From Falsiroseomonas stagni DSM 19981 (GTDB lineage: Bacteria; Pseudomonadota; Alphaproteobacteria; Acetobacterales; Acetobacteraceae): a stretch of DNA of 64,000 nt. The stretch is taken from the NCBI RefSeq assembly GCF_900114315.1, contig NZ_FOSQ01000005.1, positions 248,001 to 312,000 on the forward strand. Reading direction: 5' to 3'. The first letter of the stretch is position 1. The number at the start of each line of letters is the position of its first letter. Below, piece by piece: positions 35,492-47,258 of the stretch. The notes below the pieces were generated by a model that worked only from the letters and a program-made list of their open reading frames with translations, was not told the origin of the DNA and ran no database searches. Position numbers and translations under genes: made by a program.

Positions 35492-37873
35492 ATGACCGCC
35501 GAACGCCCGATCCGCCAGGCGACCCAGGATGCGCTCCAGCGGGATTCGCGCCGGCTGCGCGTGCTGCACCAGCTGGAACGCAAGCTGCTCTGGCTGTCCG
35601 CCTGGATGATCCACAACGCCAACCACATCCGCCCGAACCGGGACGGGCTGAAGGTCGGCGGGCACCAGGCCTCCTGCGCCTCCTCCGTCTCGATCCTCGC
35701 GGCGCTGTATTTCGAGGTGCTGCGCCCGCAGGACCGCGTGGCGGTGAAGCCCCATGCGGGGCCGGTCTTCCACGCCATCAACTACCTGTTCGGCCGCCAG
35801 CAGCGGGAGAAGCTGGCGACCTTGCGGGAATTCGGCGGCATCCAGCCCTACCCGTCCCGGGTGAAGGACGGGGCGGAGGTGGATTTCTCCACGGGGTCGG
35901 TCGGGCTCGGCGTGGCGCTGACCACCTTCGGGTCGCTGGTGCAGGATTATGTGCGGCTGCACGGGCTCGGCCGGCCGGAGATCGCGCGCGGGCGGCATGT
36001 GGCCGTGGTGGGCGATGCGGAGCTGGATGAGGGCAACATCTACGAGGCCCTGCTGGAGGGCTGGAAGCACGATGTCCGCGATGTCTGGTGGGTGGTGGAC
36101 TACAACCGCCAGAGCCTGGACAGCGTGGTGCCGGACCGGCTGTTCGGCCGGATCGAGGGCCTGTTCCGCGACATGGGCTGGAACGTCGTCACCCTGAAAT
36201 ACGGGCGGCGCCTGGAAGCGGCCTTCGCGCGGGAGGATGGCGACCATCTGCGCCGCTGGATCGATGACTGCCCCAACAGCCTCTATGCCGCGCTGACCTT
36301 CCAGGGCGGCGCCGCCTGGCGCAACGCGCTGCTGACGGATCTCGGCCGGGTGCCGGGGGTGCGGGCGATCATCGACCCGCTGTCGGATGACGAGCTGGCT
36401 GCCCTGATGACGAATCTGGGCGGGCACGACATCGAGACGCTGACAGAGGCGTTCCGCGCGCAGGATGCGGCGGGGGACCAGCCGACCTGCTTCATCGCCT
36501 ACACGATCAAGGGAATGGGCCTGCCCTTCGCCGGGCACAAGGACAACCATGCCGGGCTGATGACGAAGGAGCAGATGGCGGCCTTCAAGACCGCCATGGG
36601 CATCCGCGACGGCCATGAATGGGACCGGTTCGAGGGGCTGGACGTGCCGCCAGCGGAGGTCGAGGCCTTCCTGGCCGCGGTCCCCTTCGCGACGCCCATC
36701 GCGCCGGAGGGGCGCGCCCTGTCCGCGCCGCTGGTGAAGGTGCCGGCCGCCCTGCCATCGCCCCGCATCCCGCCGGGCCGGATGATGTCCACCCAGGCCG
36801 CCTTCGGGGAGATCCTGGCCGAGATCGGCCGCGGCCACGGGGAATTCGCGCCGCTGGCGGAGCGGATCGTCACCACCAGCCCGGATGTGACGGTCTCGAC
36901 CAATCTCGGCCCCTGGGTGAACCGGCGCGGCATCTTCGACCGGCACCTGAAGAACGACGTGTTCCGCGACGCCAAGCTGGCGTCTGCACAGCGCTGGGGG
37001 ATGGGGCCGGAGGGCCAGCACATCGAACTCGGCATCGCCGAGCAGAACCTGTTTCTGCTGCTGGGTGCGCTGGGGCTGAGCCATTCGCTGAACGGGGCCA
37101 GGCTGCTGCCGATCGGGACTGTCTATGATCCCTTCGTCAATCGCGGCCTCGATGCGCTGATCTATGGCTGCTACCAGGATGCGCGGTTCCTGCTGGTCTC
37201 CACGCCGTCGGGCCTGACCCTGGCGCCGGAGGGCGGGCAGCATCAATCCGTGAACACGCCGCTGATCGGCATGGCGCAGGACCGGCTGGTGGCCTTCGAG
37301 CCCGCCTATGCCGATGAACTCGCGGTGCTGATGCGCTTCGCCTTCGACCACATGCAGAAGCCCGATGGCAGCGCCGTCTGGCTGCGGCTGTCCACGCGCG
37401 CGCTGGCGCAGCCGGAGCGGAAGCTGGATGCGGAGGGCGTGATCGCGGGCGGCTACTGGGTGGTGCCGCCGGCGGAGGGGGCGGAACTCGCGCTGTGCTA
37501 CCAGGGCCCGGTGGCGCCGGAAGCGCTGGAGGCCTTCGAGGCGGTGCGGGAGGATGTGCCGGGGGCGGGGCTGATGGCCGTCACCTCCCCGGACCGGCTG
37601 CACCAGGGGTGGATCGCTTCCCGCAAGGGCGGCGCGCCGGCCGCGGTGGAGCGGCTGCTGGCGCCGCTGGCGCGCGATGCGGCGCTGGTGACGATCCTCG
37701 ATGGGCATCCCGCGGCGCTGTCCTGGATGGGGGCGGTGCGGGGGCAGCGGGTCGTGCCACTCGGCGTCGATCGCTTCGGCCAGGCGGGGGATATCCCGGA
37801 CCTCTATGCGGCCTATGGGCTGGGGGCGGATGCCATCCTGGATGCCTGCGCGGCGGCGCTGCTGCACCGATGA
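35492..37873 (+). CDS. AceE-like homodimeric 2-oxoacid dehydrogenase E1 / transketolase-family protein
   Basis: 793-residue thiamine-diphosphate enzyme resembling the homodimeric pyruvate dehydrogenase E1 rather than ordinary transketolase: NRDGLKVGGHQASCASSVSI near residue 50 and the TPP-binding GDAELDEGN followed about 30 residues later by DYNRQSLD. The central IELGIAEQNLFLLLGALGLS contains the catalytic Glu region, and STPSGLTLAPEGGQHQSVNTP matches the E1 pyrimidine-domain loop. It is roughly 90 residues shorter than E. coli AceE. No E2 or E3 genes are adjacent, so the substrate and acceptor are open (MdeB-like 2-oxobutyrate E1 is one option). AGGAGG precedes the ATG. Its stop overlaps the methyltransferase start. 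Confidence 0.85.
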   Translation: MTAERPIRQATQDALQRDSRRLRVLHQLERKLLWLSAWMIHNANHIRPNRDGLKVGGHQASCASSVSILAALYFEVLRPQDRVAVKPHAGPVFHAINYLFGRQQREKLATLREFGGIQPYPSRVKDGAEVDFSTGSVGLGVALTTFGSLVQDYVRLHGLGRPEIARGRHVAVVGDAELDEGNIYEALLEGWKHDVRDVWWVVDYNRQSLDSVVPDRLFGRIEGLFRDMGWNVVTLKYGRRLEAAFAREDGDHLRRWIDDCPNSLYAALTFQGGAAWRNALLTDLGRVPGVRAIIDPLSDDELAALMTNLGGHDIETLTEAFRAQDAAGDQPTCFIAYTIKGMGLPFAGHKDNHAGLMTKEQMAAFKTAMGIRDGHEWDRFEGLDVPPAEVEAFLAAVPFATPIAPEGRALSAPLVKVPAALPSPRIPPGRMMSTQAAFGEILAEIGRGHGEFAPLAERIVTTSPDVTVSTNLGPWVNRRGIFDRHLKNDVFRDAKLASAQRWGMGPEGQHIELGIAEQNLFLLLGALGLSHSLNGARLLPIGTVYDPFVNRGLDALIYGCYQDARFLLVSTPSGLTLAPEGGQHQSVNTPLIGMAQDRLVAFEPAYADELAVLMRFAFDHMQKPDGSAVWLRLSTRALAQPERKLDAEGVIAGGYWVVPPAEGAELALCYQGPVAPEALEAFEAVREDVPGAGLMAVTSPDRLHQGWIASRKGGAPAAVERLLAPLARDAALVTILDGHPAALSWMGAVRGQRVVPLGVDRFGQAGDIPDLYAAYGLGADAILDACAAALLHR

Positions 37874-39039
37874 GCGGCGATGGGACGAAGCCGGCGCGGC
37901 CGGCGGTGGTGCGGCCGATCCCGGCGCCGGTCCGCAAGCCTGCCTCGGCGCCCGTGGCGGCGGCGCCCCGGCCGCCCGCGGTCGCGGGCAATGTGGTCGC
38001 GCCCGTGGCGCCGCCGGCGGCGAAGGCCCCTCGGCCCGCGCGGCCGCCGCGCGCCGGCAAGCCGCCCATTCCGCCGACGGCCGAGGATGTGCGGGCCTGC
38101 TACCGCATGTTCCTGGGGCGGGAGCCGGAGAATGACGACGTCCTGGAACGTCACCTGGCACAGGTCGCCTCGGCCGGCGACCTGGTGAACCGCTTCCTGC
38201 ATTCCGACGAATACCGGGCGCGGAGCGGCCCCCGGTCGGAGCCCCGCCTGCCTGCCGACGCGCCTTGCCTCCCGATCGAGACCACGGCCGGCGCGGCGCA
38301 GCTGGCGGCCATGCTGGAGCGCACCGGCCGCTACTGGGAGCAGGTGGGGCGGGAGGCGCCGCACTGGTCGGTGCTGACGCAGGATCGCTTCCGCCCCGAT
38401 GCGATCGGGACGAACCTCGACACCTTCTACGCCACCGGACGCAACGACGCGCAGCTGGTGGAGGGCGTGCTGACCCGACACGGCATCGCGCCCGAAGCGC
38501 TGCCGCGGGCTGTCGAGTTCGGCTGCGGCGTGGGGCGCGTGACGCTGGCGCTGGCCCGGCTGTTCGACCGGGTGACGGGCTGCGACATCTCCGCCACGCA
38601 CCTCGCGCTCGCGGCGGCGCAGGCGGAGGCGCGGATCGTGGACAATGTCGCCTGGCACCGCAGCACGGCAGCCGCCCCGATGCCGCCGGGGCAGGGCTGG
38701 GATTTCTGGTTCAGTCGCATCGTGCTGCAGCACAACCCGCCCCCCGTCGCGGCGCATCTGCTGCGCCTGGCCTTCGCCGGGCTGCGGCCGGGGGGGGTGG
38801 CGATGGTCCAGATGGCGACGCATCGGGTGGGCTACGCCTTCTCCGTCCGCGACTACCTGGCCGCCGCCGCCGACCCGCCGGCGATGGAGGTGCATATCCT
38901 GCCGCAGGCCGCGATCTTCGCCCTGGTGCGGGAGGCGGGGCTGGAGGTGCTGGAGGTGCGGGAGGACACGCATGTGGTCGCCCCCGACACGATCAACTGG
39001 CTGAGCAACATGTTCGTGCTGCGCCGTCCGGCGGGGTGA
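37870..39039 (+). CDS. DUF4214-like / SAM-dependent methyltransferase fusion protein
   Basis: 389-residue three-part protein. Residues 1-70 are a Pro/Ala-rich, probably disordered segment. Residues about 73-115, with ACYRMFLGREPENDDVLERH and FLHSDEYRAR, resemble the DUF4214/phycobilisome-linker-like repeat found in surface and glycan-linked proteins. From about residue 215, AVEFGCGVGRVTLALARLF is motif I of a class I methyltransferase, followed by VTGCDIS and WDFWFSRIVLQHNPPPVAAH. Start ATG 37870 overlaps the upstream stop (ATGA). The frame runs further upstream only as a shadow of the E1-like gene. Methyl acceptor unknown; a glycan or small-molecule target is speculation. Confidence 0.8.
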   Translation: MSGDGTKPARPAVVRPIPAPVRKPASAPVAAAPRPPAVAGNVVAPVAPPAAKAPRPARPPRAGKPPIPPTAEDVRACYRMFLGREPENDDVLERHLAQVASAGDLVNRFLHSDEYRARSGPRSEPRLPADAPCLPIETTAGAAQLAAMLERTGRYWEQVGREAPHWSVLTQDRFRPDAIGTNLDTFYATGRNDAQLVEGVLTRHGIAPEALPRAVEFGCGVGRVTLALARLFDRVTGCDISATHLALAAAQAEARIVDNVAWHRSTAAAPMPPGQGWDFWFSRIVLQHNPPPVAAHLLRLAFAGLRPGGVAMVQMATHRVGYAFSVRDYLAAAADPPAMEVHILPQAAIFALVREAGLEVLEVREDTHVVAPDTINWLSNMFVLRRPAG

Positions 39040-39100
39040 TCGGGGAAGGCTGAACGGGGGGTAGCGGGAAGGGGCCGCGGCGCTGTATCCAGCGGCCTGC

Positions 39101-39181
39101 GCGGGCGTGGTGGAACGGTAGACACGCTGGATTTAGGTTCCAGTGGCGCAAGCCATGGGGGTTCGAGTCCCTCCGCCCGCA
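39101..39181 (+). tRNA. tRNA-Leu (UAG anticodon)
   Basis: Cloverleaf folds with acceptor GCGGGCG/CGCCCGC, discriminator A at 39181, anticodon stem CTGGA/TCCAG and loop TTTAGGT, giving anticodon UAG at 39134-39136. The T arm contains GGTTCGAGTCC. A short variable arm is present. CCA is not encoded. It lies between the methyltransferase gene and tig. Confidence 0.95.
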
Positions 39182-39294
39182 TGGTCCCCCCATTGCCGCC
39201 GCGCCCCCAAGCCGCTAGGGGGGCGGGCTTCCAGCGTGCCGCGCATCCGGGCCACCACTGCCCCGGGGCGCCCTCAGGATAAAGAAGGTCCGAA

Positions 39295-40641
39295 ATGCAG
39301 GTCACCGAGCTTCCCGCAGAGGGGCTGAAAAGGGCGTTCCAGGTCGTCGTTCCGGCGGCGAGCCTGGCGGAACGTCGTGACAAGCGGCTGAAGGAACTGG
39401 GCGCCGACCTGCGCCTGCCCGGCTTCCGCCCCGGCAAGGTGCCGGCCGCCGTCGTGAAGCAGCGCTACGGCACCGCCGTGGCCGGCGAGGTGCTGGAACA
39501 GTCGGTCGACGAATCCATGCGCCAGCTGCTGACGGAGCGCGGCCTGCGCCCGGCGATGCAGCCGAAGGTCGAGCTGGTGAACTACAGCGACGGCGCGGAC
39601 CTGGAATACAAGATCGACCTGGAGCTGCTGCCCGAGATCCCGATGCCGGACTTCGCCGGCATCGCGCTGGACCGGCAGAAGGCCGTTCCGGGCGACGCGG
39701 AGGTGGACGGGTTCCTCGACACGATGCGCTCGCGCCTCGCGACCACCGAGGATGTGGCGGAAGCCCGCCCGGCCGCGAAGGGCGAGGTCCTGGTGTGCGA
39801 TTTCGAGGGCCGTCTGAAGAACGAGGATGGCAGCCTGGCCGAGCCCTTCCCCGGCGGCACCGCCGCCGATATGCCGATCGAGGTCGCGGGCGATGGCTTC
39901 ATCCCCGGCTTCACCGAGCAGCTGGAAGGCATGACGCCCGGGGAGAAGAAGGACATCTCCGTCAGCTTCCCCGCGGAATACGGATCGGCCGAGCTGGCGG
40001 GCAAGGACGCGGTCTTCGCCATCACGGCCAAGTCGCTCAAGACCAAGGCGCTGCCGGCGGTGGATGATGAGTTCGCCAAGCGCCTGGGGCTGGAGGACGT
40101 GGCCGCGCTGCGCAAGACGGTGACGGAGAACCTGCAGCGCGAATACGATTCGCTGGCGCGGATGAAGGTGAAGCGCCAGCTGCTGGACGCGCTGGCGGAG
40201 CGGGCGAGCTTCGAGGTGCCGGCCGGCATGGTGGACGGCGAATTCACCCAGATCTGGCAGCGGGTGGAGCAGGATTTGAAGGCCGGCAAGCTCGACGCCG
40301 ACGACCAGGGCAAGGACGAGGACACGCTGAAGGCCGACTATCGCGCCATCGCGGAGCGCCGCATCCGCCTCGGCCTGCTGCTGAGCGAGATCGGCCGGAC
40401 CAACAGCATCCAGGTGACGAATGAGGAACTGGGCGCCGCGATGCGCCAGGAAGCCTCCCGCTACCCGGGGCAGGAGAAGCAGGTCATCGAGTTCTTCCAG
40501 AAGAATCCGCAGGCGGTCGAGAATCTCCGCGCGCCGATCTTCGAGGAGAAGGTGGTCGATTTCGTGCTGGAACTGGCCAAGGTGACGGAGACGACGATCA
40601 CCCCGGCGGAACTGACCGCGCAGGCGGCGGAGGCGGCCTGA
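39295..40641 (+). CDS. tig: Trigger factor, ribosome-associated chaperone
   Basis: 448-residue ATP-independent chaperone and peptidyl-prolyl isomerase that binds nascent chains at the ribosome tunnel. The N-terminal domain holds the ribosome-docking signature GADLRLPGFRPGKVPAAVVK near residue 39-58, with the GFRxGxxP motif. The middle FKBP-type domain spans about 160-245 (VLVCDFEGRL, GFIPGFTEQLEGMTPGEKK), and the C-terminal helical arms follow, ending with an Ala/Glu-rich tail. AAGAAGG precedes the ATG. It is the first gene of the conserved tig-clpP-clpX-lon-hup order. Confidence 0.98.
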   Translation: MQVTELPAEGLKRAFQVVVPAASLAERRDKRLKELGADLRLPGFRPGKVPAAVVKQRYGTAVAGEVLEQSVDESMRQLLTERGLRPAMQPKVELVNYSDGADLEYKIDLELLPEIPMPDFAGIALDRQKAVPGDAEVDGFLDTMRSRLATTEDVAEARPAAKGEVLVCDFEGRLKNEDGSLAEPFPGGTAADMPIEVAGDGFIPGFTEQLEGMTPGEKKDISVSFPAEYGSAELAGKDAVFAITAKSLKTKALPAVDDEFAKRLGLEDVAALRKTVTENLQREYDSLARMKVKRQLLDALAERASFEVPAGMVDGEFTQIWQRVEQDLKAGKLDADDQGKDEDTLKADYRAIAERRIRLGLLLSEIGRTNSIQVTNEELGAAMRQEASRYPGQEKQVIEFFQKNPQAVENLRAPIFEEKVVDFVLELAKVTETTITPAELTAQAAEAA

Positions 40642-40980
40642 CCGGGCCGGCCCTCCGCATCGGTCGCGGGATGCGCTCCTCGGGGCGCCCCGGGGCATGC
40701 CCTGCGGGGCCTTGGGCATGAACGGGGTCGGCGCCTTGGCGGGTGCCGGCCCCGCTTGCGTTGGGCCCGCTTGCGGTGCGGCTGGCGGCATCCCAGGTGG
40801 CGCCGCCTGGATGATGCGGGGGAATGGTCGGGGAAATGCAGCAACAGGGGGGCTTTGCGCGTCGCCCTGGTTTCCCCACATTAATATCAATCGTAGAGAA
40901 TCGCCTTCGAGCACCGGCCGCACCAGGGGCCGTTTCGTTGGCTGCAGCCCCGCCGGCGGCGGGGCATGAAAGGGACCACC
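40642..40980. other. Intergenic region between tig and clpP
   Basis: About 340 bases without a convincing gene. The first 180 are very GC-rich and contain a near-repeat (CCGCTTGCG at two places around 40752 and 40768). A distinct AT-rich island around 40875-40910 (CACATTAATATCAATCG) probably contains the clpP promoter, though no clean -35/-10 pair was identified. Short open frames here are low-complexity Gly/Ala/Pro strings and were not called. Confidence 0.5.
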
Positions 40981-41625
40981 ATGCGGGACCGCGATCCGGT
41001 CGAGATCTACAACAACTCCCTCGTCCCGATGGTCGTCGAGCAGACGGCGCGGGGCGAGCGGGCCTATGACATCTATTCGCGCCTGCTGAAGGAGCGGATC
41101 ATCTTCCTCACCGGGCCGATCTACGACCAGGTGGCGTCCCTGATCTGCGCGCAGCTGCTGTTCCTGGAAAGCGAGAACCCGAACAAGGACATCGCCTTCT
41201 ACATCAACAGCCCCGGCGGCGTGGTGACGGCCGGCCTCGCGATGTACGACACCATGCAGTACATCCGCAGCCCGGTGTCGACGGTGTGCATCGGCATGGC
41301 GGCCTCCGCCGGCAGCCTGCTGCTGACGGCGGGTGCCAAGGGCAAGCGCTACGCGCTGCCGAACAGCCAGGTGATGATCCACCAGCCCTCCGGCGGCGCG
41401 CAGGGCCAGGCGACCGACATCGCCATCCAGGCGCGGGAGATCCTGAAGACGCGGGAGCGGCTCAACCGGATCTACGTGCATCACACCGGCCAGGCGCTGG
41501 ATGAGATCGAGCGGAAGATGGAGCGCGACACCTACATGACGGCCGAGGAAGCCCGCGATTTCGGGCTGATCGACCAGGTGGTGGAACAGCGCCCCGCGCC
41601 GCCCGTGGAAGCGGCGAAGAGCTGA
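40981..41625 (+). CDS. clpP: ATP-dependent Clp protease proteolytic subunit
   Basis: 214-residue serine peptidase that forms the tetradecameric barrel used by ClpX and ClpA. The catalytic triad is Ser109 in [11 protein letters not shown], His134 in [13 protein letters not shown] and Asp183 in [11 protein letters not shown]. The N-terminus [17 protein letters not shown] is the usual processed region. ATG 40966 is possible, but ATG 40981 has AAAGGGA at correct spacing and begins MRDRDPV like its alphaproteobacterial relatives. The downstream partner clpX has its own promoter. Confidence 0.98.
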   Translation: MRDRDPVEIYNNSLVPMVVEQTARGERAYDIYSRLLKERIIFLTGPIYDQVASLICAQLLFLESENPNKDIAFYINSPGGVVTAGLAMYDTMQYIRSPVSTVCIGMAASAGSLLLTAGAKGKRYALPNSQVMIHQPSGGAQGQATDIAIQAREILKTRERLNRIYVHHTGQALDEIERKMERDTYMTAEEARDFGLIDQVVEQRPAPPVEAAKS

Positions 41626-41694
41626 CCGCGCGCCCTTTCCTCGACCAGGGGCTGGGCAGGAACGGAGCCTTCGGGTTTCGTTCGCGCTCTGTTT

Positions 41695-41723
41695 TTGATC
41701 TGTCCCTTGGAACAGGGTTATGC
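41695..41723 (+). promoter_or_regulatory. Candidate sigma70-type promoter for clpX
   Basis: TTGATC at 41695-41700 and TTATGC at 41718-41723 are separated by exactly 17 bases. The spacer contains the inverted repeat CCCT-TGGAAC-AGGG (41704-41717). Transcription would start near 41730, at a strong hairpin. Placement before clpX (ATG 41840) is consistent with separate clpX control. Confidence 0.5.
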
Positions 41724-41727
41724 TTTC

Positions 41728-41745
41728 CCCCGCCGCAAGGCGGGG
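41728..41745 (+). promoter_or_regulatory. GCAA-tetraloop hairpin at the predicted 5' end of the clpX transcript
   Basis: CCCCGCC-GCAA-GGCGGGG: a perfect 7-bp GC stem closed by a GNRA tetraloop, lying 5 bases after the candidate -10 box. A stem at or near the 5' end commonly protects an mRNA from 5'-end-dependent decay; that role is inferred. Confidence 0.5.
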
Positions 41746-41839
41746 CTACATTCACCCGTTGCCGCCCCCCAGCCGGGGGGTGGGCGTCCCGCGCCGTCGG
41801 CCTTCCAGGCGACCGGGGCTTGAGGCTTTCGGAGCGCGC

Positions 41840-43079
<1,240 letters not shown>

Positions 43080-43096
<17 letters not shown>

Positions 43097-43134
43097 TCGG
43101 CGCTGGGAACAGGCCAGCGCCCGGTCGGCGCTGG
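43080..43134 (+). repeat. Two tandem copies of a hairpin segment at the clpX stop codon
   Basis: A 28-bp segment occurs twice in a row with few differences. Each copy folds into a perfect 8-bp stem, CCAGCGCC/GGCGCTGG, with 5-base loop TGATC (43086-43106) or CGGTC (43114-43134). The first loop contains the clpX TGA (43094-43096). There is no T-run after them, so they are not standard intrinsic terminators; they may act in mRNA end protection or in pausing between clpX and lon. Confidence 0.85.
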
Positions 43135-43347
43135 ACCCTGCCGAATGCCCGGTCCCCAGAAGCCGGCGCCGGCGGTCCACCCAGGAAGGCGCTGCCAGCA
43201 TGGCAGGCCTGCCTTGTGGCCGCGGGGCAGGGGACCCATCTGGATGACAACCCCGTGGCGCCGGGGGCCGTGCCGATAACCAGGGCCCCCGTGGTGGGAA
43301 AGTCCTGGGGGCGGACCCCGCGCCGACTGTCCTGAGTGAGGTCCGAC

Positions 43348-45768
<2,421 letters not shown>

Positions 45769-45791
45769 ACCCGGCGGGATCGAGGCATGGG

Positions 45792-45830
45792 GGGCGCGCA
45801 TCGGCAGCGATGCGTGCCCTTCGCTTTTTT
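45792..45830 (+). terminator. Intrinsic terminator after lon
   Basis: A 12-bp stem, GGGCGCGCATCG paired with CGATGCGTGCCC (one G-T wobble), with 4-base loop GCAG, followed by TTCGCTTTTTT. It starts 24 bases after the lon stop. Confidence 0.88.
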
Positions 45831-45909
45831 GTTGAGTGGTCTGGGATTTGTATCGGGCCTACGGGCGGCGCGGCGCAATCCGTGGGTTTTGCGCCTCACC
45901 AGCGCCAGG

Positions 45910-45929
45910 AATGGCGGATATCCGCCATT
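45910..45929. promoter_or_regulatory. Perfect 20-bp palindrome upstream of hup
   Basis: AATGGCGGATATCCGCCATT is identical to its reverse complement with no spacer. It lies 17 bp upstream of the candidate -35 of the HU gene and 143 bp before its ATG. The symmetry and position suggest a dimeric regulator operator; the regulator is unknown. Confidence 0.6.
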
Positions 45930-45946
45930 AATCGGGCCGCGCAGCG

Positions 45947-45976
45947 TTGACGCGGCGGAAAAGCGCCTCCTAGTGT
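45947..45976 (+). promoter_or_regulatory. Candidate sigma70-type promoter for hup
   Basis: TTGACG at 45947-45952 and TAGTGT at 45971-45976, 18 bases apart. The -35 is close to consensus; the -10 is weaker. It would give a leader of about 70 bases before the HU start. Confidence 0.45.
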
Positions 45977-46052
45977 GCCGCCGGGGCGCCGGCAGAGTCG
46001 TGCCGGCTGGCCATCGAATGTCGTCACACAGGAACCTGAAGGGGGGTCCCAT

Positions 46053-46328
46053 ATGAATAAGCAGGATCTGGTCGCCGTTGTTGCCGAGGCTGGCGATCTG
46101 CCGAAGGCGAAGGCCGGGGATGTGCTGGATGCGGTCTTCGACGCGATCACCAAGGCGCTGAGCAAGAAGGATGGCGAGGTCCGGCTGGTGGGCTTCGGGA
46201 CGTTCTCGACCTCCAAGCGCAAGGCCGGCAAGGGCCGCAATCCGCGGACGGGCGAGGAGATCAAGATCCCGTCCTCCACGACGGTGCGCTTCAAGGCCGG
46301 CAAGGGCCTGAAGGACGCCGTGAACTGA
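46053..46328 (+). CDS. hup: HU-family DNA-binding protein
   Basis: 91-residue nucleoid protein that bends and compacts DNA as a dimer. It starts MNKQDLVAVVAEAGDLPKAK and carries the HU/IHF signature GFGTFSTSKRKAGKGRNPRT, which includes the flexible DNA-embracing arm and the intercalating Pro of RNPRTG, with FKAGKGLKDAVN at the C-terminus. A GGGGGG-containing site lies about 7 bases before the ATG. Its position after lon is the conserved alphaproteobacterial arrangement. It is flanked by its own promoter and terminator. Confidence 0.97.
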   Translation: MNKQDLVAVVAEAGDLPKAKAGDVLDAVFDAITKALSKKDGEVRLVGFGTFSTSKRKAGKGRNPRTGEEIKIPSSTTVRFKAGKGLKDAVN

Positions 46329-46355
46329 GATTTCCCGGCAACGGGAAGCGGGAAG

Positions 46356-46390
46356 GGGGCTGGTCCGCAGGGACCGGCCCCTTTTCGTTT
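46356..46390 (+). terminator. Intrinsic terminator after hup
   Basis: An 11-bp stem, GGGGCTGGTCC paired with GGACCGGCCCC (one wobble), loop GCAG, followed by TTTTCGTTT. It begins 27 bases after the hup stop and uses the same GCAG loop as the lon terminator. Confidence 0.88.
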
Positions 46391-46419
46391 GTGCGGGCCT
46401 GGCGTAGGGGAGGGGTGGC

Positions 46420-46491
46420 GGGCGCTTAGCTCAGAGGTAGAGCGGCTGCTTTACACGCAGTTGGTCGGCGGTTCGATCCCGTCAGCGCCCA
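46420..46491 (+). tRNA. tRNA-Val (UAC anticodon)
   Basis: Acceptor GGGCGCT/AGCGCCC with discriminator A; D arm GCTCAGAGGTAGAGC; anticodon loop TTTACAC giving UAC at 46452-46454; T arm GGCGGTTCGATCCCGTC. The terminal CCA is not encoded. It follows the hup terminator directly. Confidence 0.95.
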
Positions 46492-46524
46492 TTCCCGCCG
46501 CCAAAGGCGGCGGGAATCCGCCGG

Positions 46525-46716
46525 AGGCGGAGAGAAGCGACCTGCGCGGCACCGCCGCGCGGCGCGGCCTGCATCTGGCGATACCCCTCTGGCGCCCGGA
46601 CGAGGCGGAGAGAAGCGACCTGCGCGGCACCGCCGCGCAGCGCGGCCTGCATCTGGCGATACCCCTCTGGCGACCGGACGAGGCGGAGAGAAGCGACCTG
46701 CGCGGCACCGCCGCGA
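46525..46716. repeat. 78-bp tandem repeat, two and a half copies, between tRNA-Val and tRNA-Asp
   Basis: Copies start at 46525, 46603 and 46681 (the last about 36 bp long), each opening with AGGCGGAGAGAAGCGACCTG. The two full copies differ at only a few bases. Each contains the inverted repeat TGCGCGGC-ACC-GCCGCGCA (perfect in copy 2, one mismatch in copy 1). Because 78 is divisible by three and the unit lacks stops in several frames, it creates open frames on both strands that do not look like proteins. The flanks, 46492-46524 and 46717-46896, show no gene. Confidence 0.9.
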
Positions 46717-46896
46717 CTTGGCATGCCTGGCGGCGCGACCTGGGCAGCCCCGCATTTTTCCATTCACGACCGAATCCGCGCCGCATCACGCACCTCGCAA
46801 AGCGTCCACATCGATCTTCGGCGTCCCTCCATTTCACCGGGGACCCGCGCTTGACACCCCTCCGCTGCCCCCGTATCTCCCCGCCACCAGTCGCGT

Positions 46897-46973
<77 letters not shown>

Positions 46974-47208
46974 CGCGACTGGTTTTCCCCTTTCCCATCA
47001 GGTTGTTGGCGCCAAGGACCGGTCATCCGGGCTTCCTCTGGCGCTTGTTGCGGTTTCGGCAACCAACGCATGTCAACACTGCCATGATGCGCTGCACCCT
47101 ATGGCGGAGCGCGGCGGGCGGGTCTAATCTCACCCTGCTGCGGTGCGGCATGGGACGGGGGCCTGCGGAAGGACGCGGGAAGCTCCCCCATCTCGCACAT
47201 GCGGAGAA

Positions 47209-47230
47209 CCCCGGGGCCTTAATGCCGGGG
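47209..47230 (+). promoter_or_regulatory. Hairpin in the nuoA leader
   Basis: CCCCGG at 47209-47214 pairs with CCGGGG at 47225-47230 around a 10-base loop, ending 28 bases before the nuoA ATG. A weaker stem GTTGC/GCAAC lies near 47046-47062. No sigma70 promoter could be fixed in 46974-47258. A role in nuo expression is only a possibility. Confidence 0.35.
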
Positions 47231-47258
47231 ATTGAGGTAAGGCAAAGGGTGCCGTGGC

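Noticed and set aside
40697-40969. Small Gly/Ala/Pro-rich open frame between tig and clpP
   Set aside because: Low-complexity product, no start signal, overlaps the likely clpP promoter region, and no recognisable domain.
43202-43213. GGCAGGCCTGCC palindrome between clpX and lon as an operator
   Set aside because: A 12-bp GC palindrome is not rare at this base composition, and no promoter elements were found beside it.
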